Below are positions 1 through 6,294 of a DNA stretch of 14,840 nt, one piece after another. Under the pieces are notes generated by a model that ran no database searches, was not told the origin of the DNA, and saw only the letters and a program-made list of their open reading frames with translations. The stretch is from Treponema sp. Lineage in GTDB: Bacteria > Spirochaetota > Spirochaetia > Treponematales > Breznakiellaceae. Where the stretch lies: NCBI GenBank assembly GCA_009785545.1, contig WQWD01000025.1, positions 1 through 14,840 on the forward strand, read 5' to 3'. Within the stretch, counting starts at the first letter, position 1, and each line of letters opens with the position of its first letter. The translations under genes were made by a program, and so were the position numbers.

Positions 1-261
1 GACACTTTAAAAAAATATCCGCAAATAAAAAAAGCTGTAATTTTTGGAAGCCGGGCAAAAGGCAGTAACAAACAATATTCCGATATAGATATAGCCATTT
101 TTGCAGATACAGACGAAAACATCCCAAGTGATATTAAATACGACATGGAAGAGCTTGACATAGTGTATTTTGTGGATGTTGTTCATTATGAAAAAACGTC
201 AAATAAAGAACTAAAAGCTCATATTGACAGAGTTGGTATTGAAATTTTCCCGACAGCATGA
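1..261 (+). CDS. MNT-type nucleotidyltransferase domain protein, 3' part
   Basis: The reading frame is open from base 1 and ends at TGA 259-261, giving 87 residues without a start codon, so the gene begins left of the window. It contains the minimal nucleotidyltransferase signature GSRAKGS followed by SDIDIAIF. In this superfamily the glycine-serine loop binds the nucleotide and the two aspartates (DxD) bind the metal. A third acidic residue is probably the aspartate in the EELDIVYF segment. MNT proteins of about 95-105 residues usually work as the antitoxin of HEPN toxins (MntA/HepT), and some modify the toxin with AMP. No HEPN partner follows on the plus strand; it could lie upstream, outside the window. 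Fold assignment is secure, while the antitoxin role is inference. Confidence 0.85.
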   Translation, partial: DTLKKYPQIKKAVIFGSRAKGSNKQYSDIDIAIFADTDENIPSDIKYDMEELDIVYFVDVVHYEKTSNKELKAHIDRVGIEIFPTA

Positions 262-527
262 AGCGAGGCTGTCCGAAAAGTTGGTTGATTGTAGGATACT
301 TATTATTGCTTACTCTGTAGTATTATGCTCTATTACTCTAAGTCTATCAAACTAAAATTGCGCTGGAAACTTCGTTGCGAGGACATAAGTACTCCTTGTA
401 AATTAGATTTTGCACAAATGTAGGTTTATTAAGCACTGGAGAAAATGTGCAAATTATTTGAAATTGACTGATACTGAGTAATAATTTTTTTATTCATTGA
501 TACTGATCGGCAAATTGGAATTGCCTT
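262..527. other. Non-coding gap between MNT gene and abi gene
   Basis: I see no gene here on either strand. The nonamer TGATACTGA occurs twice in direct orientation (469-477 and 498-506). A stem GGCAAATT / AATTGCC with one bulged A (509-525) is followed on the plus strand by a T-rich run. It could terminate plus-strand transcripts just before they enter the convergent abi gene. The gap is short of the length expected for a HEPN partner, and no remnant of one was recognised in it. Confidence 0.5.
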
Positions 528-536
528 TTAATTTTT
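509..536 (+). terminator. Possible weak terminator before the convergent abi gene
   Basis: GGCAAATT (509-516) can pair with AATTGCC (519-525) with one bulged A, and TTTTAATTTTT follows on the plus strand. The loop of two bases would need the innermost pairs to open, so stability is modest. It overlaps the stop codon of the minus-strand abi gene. It could end transcription coming from the MNT gene. Confidence 0.35.
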
Positions 537-1445
537 AGATGAGTTAAATCCCCAAAACAGATCGGCTTCCCAATCTTTTGGAAAACCCATAGCAGCAATA
601 TTGATATTTGGATATTTCTCCAAAAGGGTTTTGATCTTTTGCCGGAATGTATGATTCGGTGTAATTATATCAAGCAGATAAATTATTATTGCAAAGACTA
701 TATACACTTTTCTGTCATTAACATTTGAATTGGCAAGCCATTTGTTAGCAGTTTTTTTTGGTATCTTTACCGGAATGCGTAAGTCCTTATTCCATAACCG
801 AGTATGATGAGCGCAAATATTCCGTACATAAACAAGAGTATGCAACCAAGTTGTAAAAACTGTTTCTTTAACACCAAAGTTATCTGCGACCGCCTTTCGG
901 GGAGGTGATTTGGCGGTCATATCGTATAATTTTGAGAATTGACCCATCGAGAGAATTTCAAAGATAATCCATGTTGGAGGCAACGGATTGGCGTAAGTAT
1001 TGAAAAAATGCTTTATGAAAATATCATTTGATCGAATAATATTTGAGTTCAGGCTGTTAAGAAAATCTGCGTGTTTTACAGGATCATAAAAATATTTCAC
1101 ATCAGTATACCAAAATGGATCTTTAAAAGTTATTGAAAACTGATCTGTTATCTGCGCTCGCAAGGCAATTTCTATTTTCTCAATGGCAGAAAAAACTAAA
1201 AGCCGTAACTCCCGATCGAAACGATATAGATTGAGAATGTCATCAAAAACAATCCCTTTTTTGTATATATGTTGTTTAGTATTCGCCAGATAGGGATACA
1301 TATAACCGCTTAAACGATAATAACCAATATTCTGTAAATATCGAGTTGCTCTAGGCTCATCAGGTACTTCTAAACCACGATTTTTGAGAAGTTTGATCTG
1401 GTCTTTTATAGCCAGCGGAGGCTTTTGATATAGTTGCTTGTACAT
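528..1445 (-). CDS. Abi_2 family (AbiD/AbiF-like) HEPN abortive-infection protein
   Basis: This encodes 305 residues, the usual length of the Abi_2 family. The family opening (a KPPLAIKDQI-like start, then a YYRLSGY segment near residue 42) and the R208-NICA-H213 motif are visible. R-x4-H is the catalytic signature of HEPN ribonucleases, so an RNA-cleaving toxin that stops growth on phage infection is the likely role. Established knowledge: AbiF members have been linked to the ancestry of Cas13 and reported as toxins controlled by an adjacent RNA antitoxin. The ATG at 1443-1445 is supported by a strong Shine-Dalgarno (GGAGGGAG) just upstream. A candidate small RNA with its own promoter lies directly upstream on the same strand (about 1510-1571). 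The Abi_2 family call is firm; RNA-antitoxin control is inference. The gene is intact. Confidence 0.85.
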   Translation of the reverse strand: MYKQLYQKPPLAIKDQIKLLKNRGLEVPDEPRATRYLQNIGYYRLSGYMYPYLANTKQHIYKKGIVFDDILNLYRFDRELRLLVFSAIEKIEIALRAQITDQFSITFKDPFWYTDVKYFYDPVKHADFLNSLNSNIIRSNDIFIKHFFNTYANPLPPTWIIFEILSMGQFSKLYDMTAKSPPRKAVADNFGVKETVFTTWLHTLVYVRNICAHHTRLWNKDLRIPVKIPKKTANKWLANSNVNDRKVYIVFAIIIYLLDIITPNHTFRQKIKTLLEKYPNINIAAMGFPKDWEADLFWGFNSSKN

Positions 1446-1478
1446 GACTCCCTCCGGTCGTCGTGCTTAAGGAAATTG

Positions 1479-1508
1479 ATTATATATGCCGCTTGCGCGG
1501 CTTGTGCA
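1479..1508 (-). promoter_or_regulatory. Possible second abi promoter with palindrome in its spacer
   Basis: A perfect -10 box TATAAT lies on the minus strand at 1479-1484, with a weak -35 (TGCACA, 1503-1508) 18 bp away. Between them is the GC-rich inverted repeat GCCGC-N4-GCGGC (1488-1501), placed where a repressor could block the promoter. This promoter would lie downstream of the small-RNA terminator and could transcribe abi independently. The weak -35 keeps confidence low. Confidence 0.3.
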
Positions 1509-1509
1509 T

Positions 1510-1571
1510 AAAAAAAGACCTACCAAAGTGTGCATATCAGGCAATCCTGGCAGAGGCATGGCAGGTGTATT
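1510..1571 (-). ncRNA. Candidate small RNA upstream of the abi gene (possible RNA antitoxin or attenuated leader)
   Basis: Reading the minus strand, the promoter at 1578-1606 would start transcription near 1571. About 62 nt later the transcript reaches a terminator-like structure. ACCTGCC (plus-strand 1560-1566) can pair with GGTAGGT (plus-strand 1518-1524) with one G-U pair, immediately followed by C and seven U (plus-strand A run 1510-1516). Inside the closing stem a second small hairpin CAGG/CCTG with a four-base loop (1538-1549) is possible. The segment TGCC occurs four times in the first part of the RNA. The unit sits about 65 bp upstream of the abi start codon, in the same orientation. 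It could be an RNA antitoxin of the kind described for AbiF, or a terminated leader that attenuates abi. Promoter, stem and U-run are seen directly; function is inference. Confidence 0.55.
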
Positions 1572-1577
1572 AACTAT

Positions 1578-1606
1578 AATATACTAAAAAACAGGCTTTT
1601 TGTCAA
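1578..1606 (-). promoter_or_regulatory. Strong sigma-70 type promoter for the small RNA / abi unit
   Basis: On the minus strand, TTGACA (plus-strand 1601-1606) is separated by exactly 17 bp from TATATT (plus-strand 1578-1583). The -35 box is perfect and the -10 matches at five of six positions. The predicted start is an A near 1571. Confidence 0.7.
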
Positions 1607-1617
1607 TTAAAATAATG

Positions 1618-1643
1618 AATTTGTGAGATGTGTCTCACAAATT
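1618..1643. promoter_or_regulatory. Perfect 11-bp palindrome between divergent genes, likely operator
   Basis: AATTTGTGAGA (1618-1628) and TCTCACAAATT (1633-1643) are perfect reverse complements around a 4-bp centre. The palindrome sits about 12 bp upstream of the minus-strand -35 box of the abi/small-RNA unit and about 70 bp upstream of the helicase start. It has no T-run, so an operator for a dimeric repressor is more likely than a terminator. The cognate regulator is not identifiable in the window. Confidence 0.55.
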
Positions 1644-1713
1644 TGGTTGAAAAATAGCGTTTTTCCTGTAAGCTTGTCTTGTAACATAATTTGAATGGAG
1701 CTAAACTTCACAT

Positions 1714-2964
1714 ATGGGTGACCTTATAACCAATAGGAACGGAAAATTCCTCTCCAAAATCATTACAAGCATCCTCCCTAATACCCAAAGCGCATCTTTT
1801 TTAGTCGGATATTTCTATTTTTCAGGTTTTGCTGAAATATACCAAGGTTTAAAAGACAAAAACCTGCGTGTCCTTGTAGGGTTGGAAATCGAACAGGACA
1901 TGATAAATCGTGTTCGTGAGGTGGAGTACCATACCGATCAGAAAAAAACCAGAGGAGAAATCAAGACTACATTTTATGATTCACTGATCGACTTGTTTAA
2001 TGAAACTGATTATTTTGACAGTGATGAAAAAAAAGAAGCTTTTACGCTTTTTCTGGAAAAAATTAAAGATGGAACACTTGAAATACGTAAAACCAAAGAA
2101 TCAAACCATTCTAAAATGTACCTTTTCCAAAATGCTCCTGGAATGGATCATGGTGGCACATTCCCCGGCACATTAATAACCGGTTCAAGCAATCTTTCAC
2201 ATCAAGGTCTCAAAGGACGTCTTGAACTCAACGCAATTTTGAAAACACAGTCCGATTATGAAGAGGGAGATAAAATATTTAAAGAGCTGTGGGAAACAGC
2301 AATAATCCTTGCTAGTAAAGATCATCTTGCTGAATTTGAAAGCTCTGTCATTGAGAAAATATGGTATGAGAAACTTTATAAACCGTACTGTTTTTTCCTT
2401 CGTGTTCTTAATGAATATTTTTCAGTCAATTATGATAAAGATTTTAAAACTGCAAATGAAATTAACAATGATTTTATCGATTTAAAGTATCAAACCGATG
2501 CTATAAAACTTGCCCTTAAAACAATAGAAACACACAATGGCGTTATAGTTAGCGATGTTGTAGGTTTGGGAAAAAGTATTATCGGGTCTGTTGTAGCGCA
2601 TAACATGGGTCTGCGTACCGTTGTAATTGCGCCTCCACATCTTGTACCTCAATGGGAGGAATACAGTATTGAATTTGGCTACAGCGCTAAGGTTTTTTCT
2701 TCAGGAAGGATTGAAGCAACTTTACAGTATTATAAGGAAAAAGCAAGTATTGGTAAGCCTTGGCTGGTTATAATCGATGAAGCCCACAAGTATCGAAATG
2801 AATTTACCAGTGATTATATGAATCTTCATAATTTGTGCAGAGCAAATAAAGTGATGCTTCTTACCGCAACGCCTTTTAACAATCGACCTTCTGATATATA
2901 TTCGATGGTGAAGTTTTTCCAGCTGCCGTCAAAATCAACTTTGACTACTGTCCACTTCTTCTGA
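1714..2964 (+). CDS. PLD-like/SNF2-type helicase, truncated after motif III
   Basis: This 416-residue product is the N-terminal part of a restriction/defence helicase. Residues about 1-190 form a phospholipase-D-like domain (H132-S-K134 and G157-SSN160). The ATP-binding helicase domain starts near 260, with motif I GLGKS at 284-288, motif II DEAH at 355-358 and motif III LTATP at 383-387. The segment ending in KSTLTTV resembles full-length relatives; the next codons reach TGA (2962-2964) where the family continues for several hundred more residues. The whole second RecA domain, including motifs IV-VI, is absent, so no motor activity is expected. Immediately downstream the sequence resumes in another frame as the middle of a methyltransferase, which points to a deletion. 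The ATG at 1714 has GGAG 13 nt upstream, a rather long spacing. In intact loci such helicases pair with an Eco57I-like methyltransferase. Confidence 0.85.
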   Translation: MGDLITNRNGKFLSKIITSILPNTQSASFLVGYFYFSGFAEIYQGLKDKNLRVLVGLEIEQDMINRVREVEYHTDQKKTRGEIKTTFYDSLIDLFNETDYFDSDEKKEAFTLFLEKIKDGTLEIRKTKESNHSKMYLFQNAPGMDHGGTFPGTLITGSSNLSHQGLKGRLELNAILKTQSDYEEGDKIFKELWETAIILASKDHLAEFESSVIEKIWYEKLYKPYCFFLRVLNEYFSVNYDKDFKTANEINNDFIDLKYQTDAIKLALKTIETHNGVIVSDVVGLGKSIIGSVVAHNMGLRTVVIAPPHLVPQWEEYSIEFGYSAKVFSSGRIEATLQYYKEKASIGKPWLVIIDEAHKYRNEFTSDYMNLHNLCRANKVMLLTATPFNNRPSDIYSMVKFFQLPSKSTLTTVHFF

Positions 2965-2983
2965 TTTTTTTGATCCTTACTGG

Positions 2984-4243
2984 ATGTTTGGATTGTATAA
3001 AGAAAACGCCAGTTTAAATGCTGTAGATAAAAAAGAAGGGGTTTTTGATATTGTAATTGGGAATCCGCCGTATATTGATTCTGAAACAATGGTAAATATT
3101 GGATTAAGTAAAGTTAGAGAATATATCTCAAAAAATTATAAATATATATCTGGAAATTGGGATATTTATCTGCCATTTTTTGAAAAAGGACTTATTCTTT
3201 CTAAAAACATCTTATGTTATATAACGCCAGATAAATGGCTTTCTAAATCATTTGGATTAAAATTTCGTCAGCAATGCTTATTACCAAAAATGTTTCAAAT
3301 CTTACATGTTGGTAGTCATATTTTTGATAGCGTTAGGGTTGATGGAATTATTACATTTTTTAATCAAAAATCTAAAGATTTAACAGCATTACTATTTGAT
3401 GAAAATAAAAATATAAAGAAAGTAAACGAAATATCTAAAAATACATTAACAACACCTTTTTTAATAGATTCAATATTTTCTGAAAATTTAGACATAATTA
3501 ACAAAATTGAAAATATATCTTCATTAAGAATATCAGATCTCTCGATATGTGAAAATGCATGTGCAACTAATGATGCATATAAGTTATTAGAGTATCTAAA
3601 AAATAATTCTAATTTTGATAAAGAAAAATATTTTTTATTAATAAATACGGGAACAATAGATAAATATTTTTGTAAATGGGGTTTAAAAGAGATTACTTAC
3701 CTCGGGAAAAAACATCTTCATCCCATTGTAAATCGAAAAAAGTTTACTGATAACTTTGGTAAGACCTATGTAAATAAAACAATAAAGCCAAAAATAATTA
3801 TTAAAGGACTTAATTTATTGGATGCTTGTCTAGATCAATATGGTATAATATTAGCAGGAAAAACAACTCTTGTTATTTGTAATAACGATGTTCAATTATT
3901 AAAATACATTTGTGGTATCATTAATTCTAAACTTGCTTTATTTTATATAAAAACTAAATATTCATCTAGTAGCTATTGTGGTGGTATCACATTTACAAAA
4001 GATATGTTAAATAGCCTACCAATTCCAGAAAATAAATATCAACAAAAAATAACGAATCTTGTGCAGCAGATTATAGAAATAAAAAAGAAGAACCATACAT
4101 CAGATACAAGTAAATATTATAATGAAATCAATAATATTATATATCGACTCTATAATTTATCTTATGATGAAGTTAAGATAATAGAACCTGATTTTTTACT
4201 TAGCAAGCGGGAATACGAATCTTTAAGCAAATCATATACTTGA
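2984..4243 (+). CDS. Adenine-specific DNA methyltransferase (Eco57I-like), 5'-truncated, expressed-side cassette
   Basis: The 419-residue frame holds the catalytic motif IV NPPY (residues 27-30, in the context FDIVIGNPPYI) and everything after it. Residues to about 150 finish the catalytic domain (for example CYITPDKWL). From about 170 on comes a TaqI/Eco57I-type target-recognition region ending in SLPIPE-like and helical segments. The SAM-binding motif I and the rest of the N-terminus are missing. The frame is open back to a stop at 2942-2944, and the conserved stretch DFFDPYWMFG is partly upstream of the ATG, so the ATG at 2984 is internal to the original gene, not its real start. On its own the product should not methylate DNA. 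Residues 9-31 are encoded by the left arm of a 71-bp inverted repeat, so everything after NPPY can be exchanged by inversion. The cassette is visibly more A+T-rich than the helicase gene. Confidence 0.8.
   Translation: MFGLYKENASLNAVDKKEGVFDIVIGNPPYIDSETMVNIGLSKVREYISKNYKYISGNWDIYLPFFEKGLILSKNILCYITPDKWLSKSFGLKFRQQCLLPKMFQILHVGSHIFDSVRVDGIITFFNQKSKDLTALLFDENKNIKKVNEISKNTLTTPFLIDSIFSENLDIINKIENISSLRISDLSICENACATNDAYKLLEYLKNNSNFDKEKYFLLINTGTIDKYFCKWGLKEITYLGKKHLHPIVNRKKFTDNFGKTYVNKTIKPKIIIKGLNLLDACLDQYGIILAGKTTLVICNNDVQLLKYICGIINSKLALFYIKTKYSSSSYCGGITFTKDMLNSLPIPENKYQQKITNLVQQIIEIKKKNHTSDTSKYYNEINNIIYRLYNLSYDEVKIIEPDFLLSKREYESLSKSYT
3008..3078 (+). repeat. Left arm of 71-bp perfect inverted repeat (recombination site)
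   Basis: All 71 bases are identical to the reverse complement of 5455-5525. The arm starts at GCCAGTTTAAATGC and ends at CCGTATATTGA. It codes for ASLNAVDKKEGVFDIVIGNPPYI in the same frame in both copies, so recombination anywhere within it preserves the methyltransferase frame. Immediately outside the repeat the two copies are unrelated (AAAAC versus CATATT on the outer side). Confidence 0.97.
3026..3051 (+). other. Candidate serine-invertase crossover site inside the repeat
   Basis: Within the repeat, GGTTTTTGATA (3040-3050) matches, from memory, the right half of the Salmonella hixL crossover site over 11 bases. A 26-bp Hin/Gin-type site would span 3026-3051 with a GG dinucleotide core at 3038-3039. 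The left half-site matches poorly, so the exact core is uncertain. The same site lies in the right arm at 5482-5507. Confidence 0.35.
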
Positions 4244-5546
4244 TTTTGCCTTTTTTACTCTAAATTCATACAGCTTTTTAAGTTCAGAAATAATTAACGT
4301 GTTTTTATCACTGATGTTAAAATATTTTAAAATTAGTGAATCAATTTCTTTTTGTATATCATTTTCTAAACGTTTAAGTAAATTATCTGGTTTATTGTTT
4401 TTTTCTAGCAAATATTTTATGCCTTTTTTATCAAGAATAGGAAAGTACAATGGAATGTTTTTTATATCACTGGCTTCTGCTTTTAAAAGTCCACCTCCTA
4501 AATTTTTCCTTCCCGATATCTCTCTATACAAAAAGAAAAGACTACTATTACAGAATAACCAGATATTAAGTGATTTTTCTTCATCAGGTTTATCCATGTA
4601 AATATCAACATAACTATTTGATAAGGTTTTAGCTGGAAGAATACCTGCAAAATGAGTATCCCCAATACCTCGCGGCATTATTATTGTTGGATATTTTCTT
4701 TTTAACTCTTTACCTTTTGCCAATTCTTCAGCTCCAATTGATTTTAAATATAAAGCATCTTTTTTATCTTTAGTAAAAGAATGATATAAAAAATATTCTG
4801 TTTCATTATAGAAATATGAGCTTTCTTTGTATACAGCACTTATAATATTATTTTTTTGGTTAATATTTTGGAGATGTTTTTTATGTATAAATACACTTTT
4901 ATTTTCATTAATACCTTGACCAATTGAATAAAATGATTGAGATTCGATATTATGATTATTCTTTATATCAGAAAATATATTATAAATATTATCTTGAGTA
5001 TTCATTATATATCCCCATTTTTCATTTAATAAAACAGGGTTATTTAATTTAAATATTTTCTTTTGTTCCACATTGATTAGATTATTATTTTTTTCCATTA
5101 AATTAAAAGTAATGATTTCATCTATAGAAGATTTCTTAAAAAATGTTATTACAGTGTTTATATTTGCACTGGATTTATCAAATTGTTTGAAAGAACTATC
5201 TATTATTTTTACCTGCTTTAATGTGTTAATAAAAAATTTTGAAACTTTTTCTCCATAATTCTGTATTTAACCAACCATTTTGTACGATTAAAATACCTAC
5301 ACCTTCTTTTGAAAGTAGGGATATTATTCGAGTAAAGAAAAAAATCAAAATATCAGAACCACGGCTAATCATATTGGAAATATTGCCAAATTCAATTGAT
5401 ATCTGGTGCAAATATTTATTTTTAAGCTCATTCGAAACACTGTCATTTCTAGATTCAATATACGGCGGATTCCCAATTACAATATCAAAAACCCCTTCTT
5501 TTTTATCTACAGCATTTAAACTGGCAATATGTGAATGTAAATAACA
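4232..5546 (-). pseudogene. Silent alternative methyltransferase C-terminal cassette with one frameshift
   Basis: Reading the minus strand from the right repeat arm, the frame gives FDIVIGNPPYIES, then a catalytic-domain remainder with ILIVQNGWLNTE. It then breaks: as written it runs into a stop at 5226. Removing one T at 5257-5258 turns ELWRKSFKIFY-stop into EYGEKVSKFFINTLKQV and continues without a stop into the 288-residue frame 5098-4232, so the cassette is one gene with a one-base insertion. Upstream of the repeat the frame stops about 25 bp further out and has no start, as expected for a silent position. The recognition region (around YPTIIMPRGIGD and REISGRKNLGG) differs from the plus-strand cassette but has the same overall plan. 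It ends at TGA 4232-4234, overlapping the other cassette tail to tail by 12 bp. The frameshift could be real decay or a sequencing error. Confidence 0.8.
5455..5525 (-). repeat. Right arm of 71-bp perfect inverted repeat
   Basis: This is the reverse complement of 3008-3078 without mismatch. It lies 66 bp from the start codon of the serine recombinase at 5592, a spacing typical of invertases that sit beside the segment they flip. It carries the NPPY codons for the oppositely oriented cassette. Confidence 0.97.
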
Positions 5547-5566
5547 ATTTATTTATGTACCTTTAA

Positions 5567-5572
5567 TATAAT
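5567..5572 (+). promoter_or_regulatory. Possible -10 box of the invertase gene
   Basis: TATAAT at 5567-5572 lies 10 bp before the Shine-Dalgarno of the recombinase, outside the invertible segment. That position would keep invertase expression constant in both orientations. No good -35 is visible at the right spacing and the region is very A+T-rich, so this is weak. Confidence 0.3.
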
Positions 5573-5591
5573 AACCATTTTTGGAGGAAAT

Positions 5592-6185
5592 ATGATTTAC
5601 GGCTATATTAGGGTCAGTACAGACAGGCAAACTGTTGAAAACCAACGGTTTGAAATCAAACGGTTTTGTTTAGAAAACAATATGGAAATTGACCAGTGGA
5701 TTGAGGAGACCATTAGCGGAACAAAAATGCCTGAAAAGAGGCTATTAGGTTCTCTCTTATTAAATGTCAAAAAAGATGATCTAATTATCTGTTCTGAATT
5801 ATCCCGTCTTGGACGGAATTGTTTTATGATTATGTCTATCTTAAATCAATTGATGAATAATGGAGTAAGAGTGTGGACAATCAAAGACAATTATCGTTTA
5901 GGAGATGATATTCAATCAAAAGTTCTTGCTTTTGCTTTTGGACTATCTGCTGAAATTGAAAGAAGCTTGTTTTCTCAACGTATTAAGGAAGCTCTTGCAC
6001 GAAAAAAATCGGAAGGTTATATTCTCGGTCGCCCTCGTGGCAGCAAATCATGTCATGTTAAATTATCAGGCTGTGAAAAGCAAATTCGGGAACTGCTAGA
6101 TAAACAAGTTTCTGTAAGTACTATTAGCCGTATTCTCGATGTTGACAGGCTGACGGTGGTAAGGTTTATTCGGGATAGGATGTAG
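5592..6185 (+). CDS. Serine site-specific recombinase, DNA invertase (Mpi/Hin class)
   Basis: This encodes 197 residues, the standard length for small serine invertases. The N-terminal catalytic domain opens with IYGYIRVSTD, placing the nucleophile at S9. R72 and R75 in ELSRLGRN are the conserved arginines. The long E helix (FGLSAEIERSLFSQR) leads to a C-terminal helix-turn-helix (about 160-195, with STISRILDVDRLTVVRFI). From memory it closely resembles Mpi, the Bacteroides master invertase that flips many promoters, especially over EETISGTK and VWTIKDNYRLGDDIQSK. GGAGG at 5583-5587 gives an ideal ribosome site for the ATG. It lies just outside the invertible segment, and its job is most likely to flip it. 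It appears intact. It could also act on distant sites, as Mpi does. Confidence 0.93.
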   Translation: MIYGYIRVSTDRQTVENQRFEIKRFCLENNMEIDQWIEETISGTKMPEKRLLGSLLLNVKKDDLIICSELSRLGRNCFMIMSILNQLMNNGVRVWTIKDNYRLGDDIQSKVLAFAFGLSAEIERSLFSQRIKEALARKKSEGYILGRPRGSKSCHVKLSGCEKQIRELLDKQVSVSTISRILDVDRLTVVRFIRDRM

Positions 6186-6190
6186 GTTTT

Positions 6191-6211
6191 ATCAATCTTT
6201 AAAATATTGAT
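6191..6211. repeat. Inverted repeat ATCAAT-N9-ATTGAT upstream of the macro/ART operon
   Basis: Six-base perfect arms (6191-6196 and 6206-6211) lie directly after the recombinase stop and just upstream of the -35 box at 6219. No T-run follows, so it is more likely an operator-like element than a terminator. Such short AT-rich repeats occur by chance. Confidence 0.25.
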
Positions 6212-6218
6212 TGTATAA

Positions 6219-6247
6219 TTGACTTTTCATTAAATATATGGTAATTT
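6219..6247 (+). promoter_or_regulatory. Promoter of the TM-macro / ART / macro operon
   Basis: TTGACT (6219-6224), a 17-bp spacer, then TAATTT (6242-6247), located 48 bp before the first start codon of the operon. The -35 matches five of six consensus positions and the -10 about four. It indicates the operon is transcribed separately from the recombinase. Confidence 0.5.
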
Positions 6248-6294
6248 AGTTTAGTTTTAGGGGAATAATAATATAATTTGGGGAAAGCGAACTA

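Larger units (their letters stand above)
3008..5525. mobile_element. Invertible DNA segment swapping methyltransferase C-termini
   Basis: A 2.5-kb segment is bounded by perfect 71-bp inverted repeats. It holds two different methyltransferase C-terminal cassettes pointing towards each other, with a Mpi/Hin-class serine recombinase next to the right boundary. Inversion would replace the target-recognition region downstream of NPPY while keeping frame. Seen directly: repeats, frames and cassettes. Inference: that inversion occurs and that it changes DNA specificity. By analogy with invertible hsdS and pglX genes, the outcome would be a switch in methylation pattern. In this copy the fixed N-terminal half is deleted, so the switch may no longer produce active enzyme. 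Confidence 0.85.

Noticed and set aside
2941..2984. Programmed frameshift joining helicase and methyltransferase at the run of seven T (2965-2971)
   Set aside because: The helicase stop (2962-2964) lies before the T run, and large conserved parts of both proteins are missing, so slippage would not restore a functional product.
4299..4601. 100-residue plus-strand frame
   Set aside because: It is antisense to the silent cassette in low-complexity A+T-rich sequence, with no supporting features.
5226..5411. Separate small gene of 61 residues on the minus strand
   Set aside because: It is the frameshifted middle of the silent methyltransferase cassette, since the frame resumes after removing one base.
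1714..5525. Assignment to DISARM or BREX
   Set aside because: No DUF1998, BrxC, PglZ or other hallmark gene is present. Helicase plus adenine methyltransferase alone is not enough.
3008..5525. Insertion-sequence or transposon ends
   Set aside because: The 71-bp arms are coding and in frame in both copies, no transposase is inside, and no target-site duplication is seen. An invertible segment explains them better.
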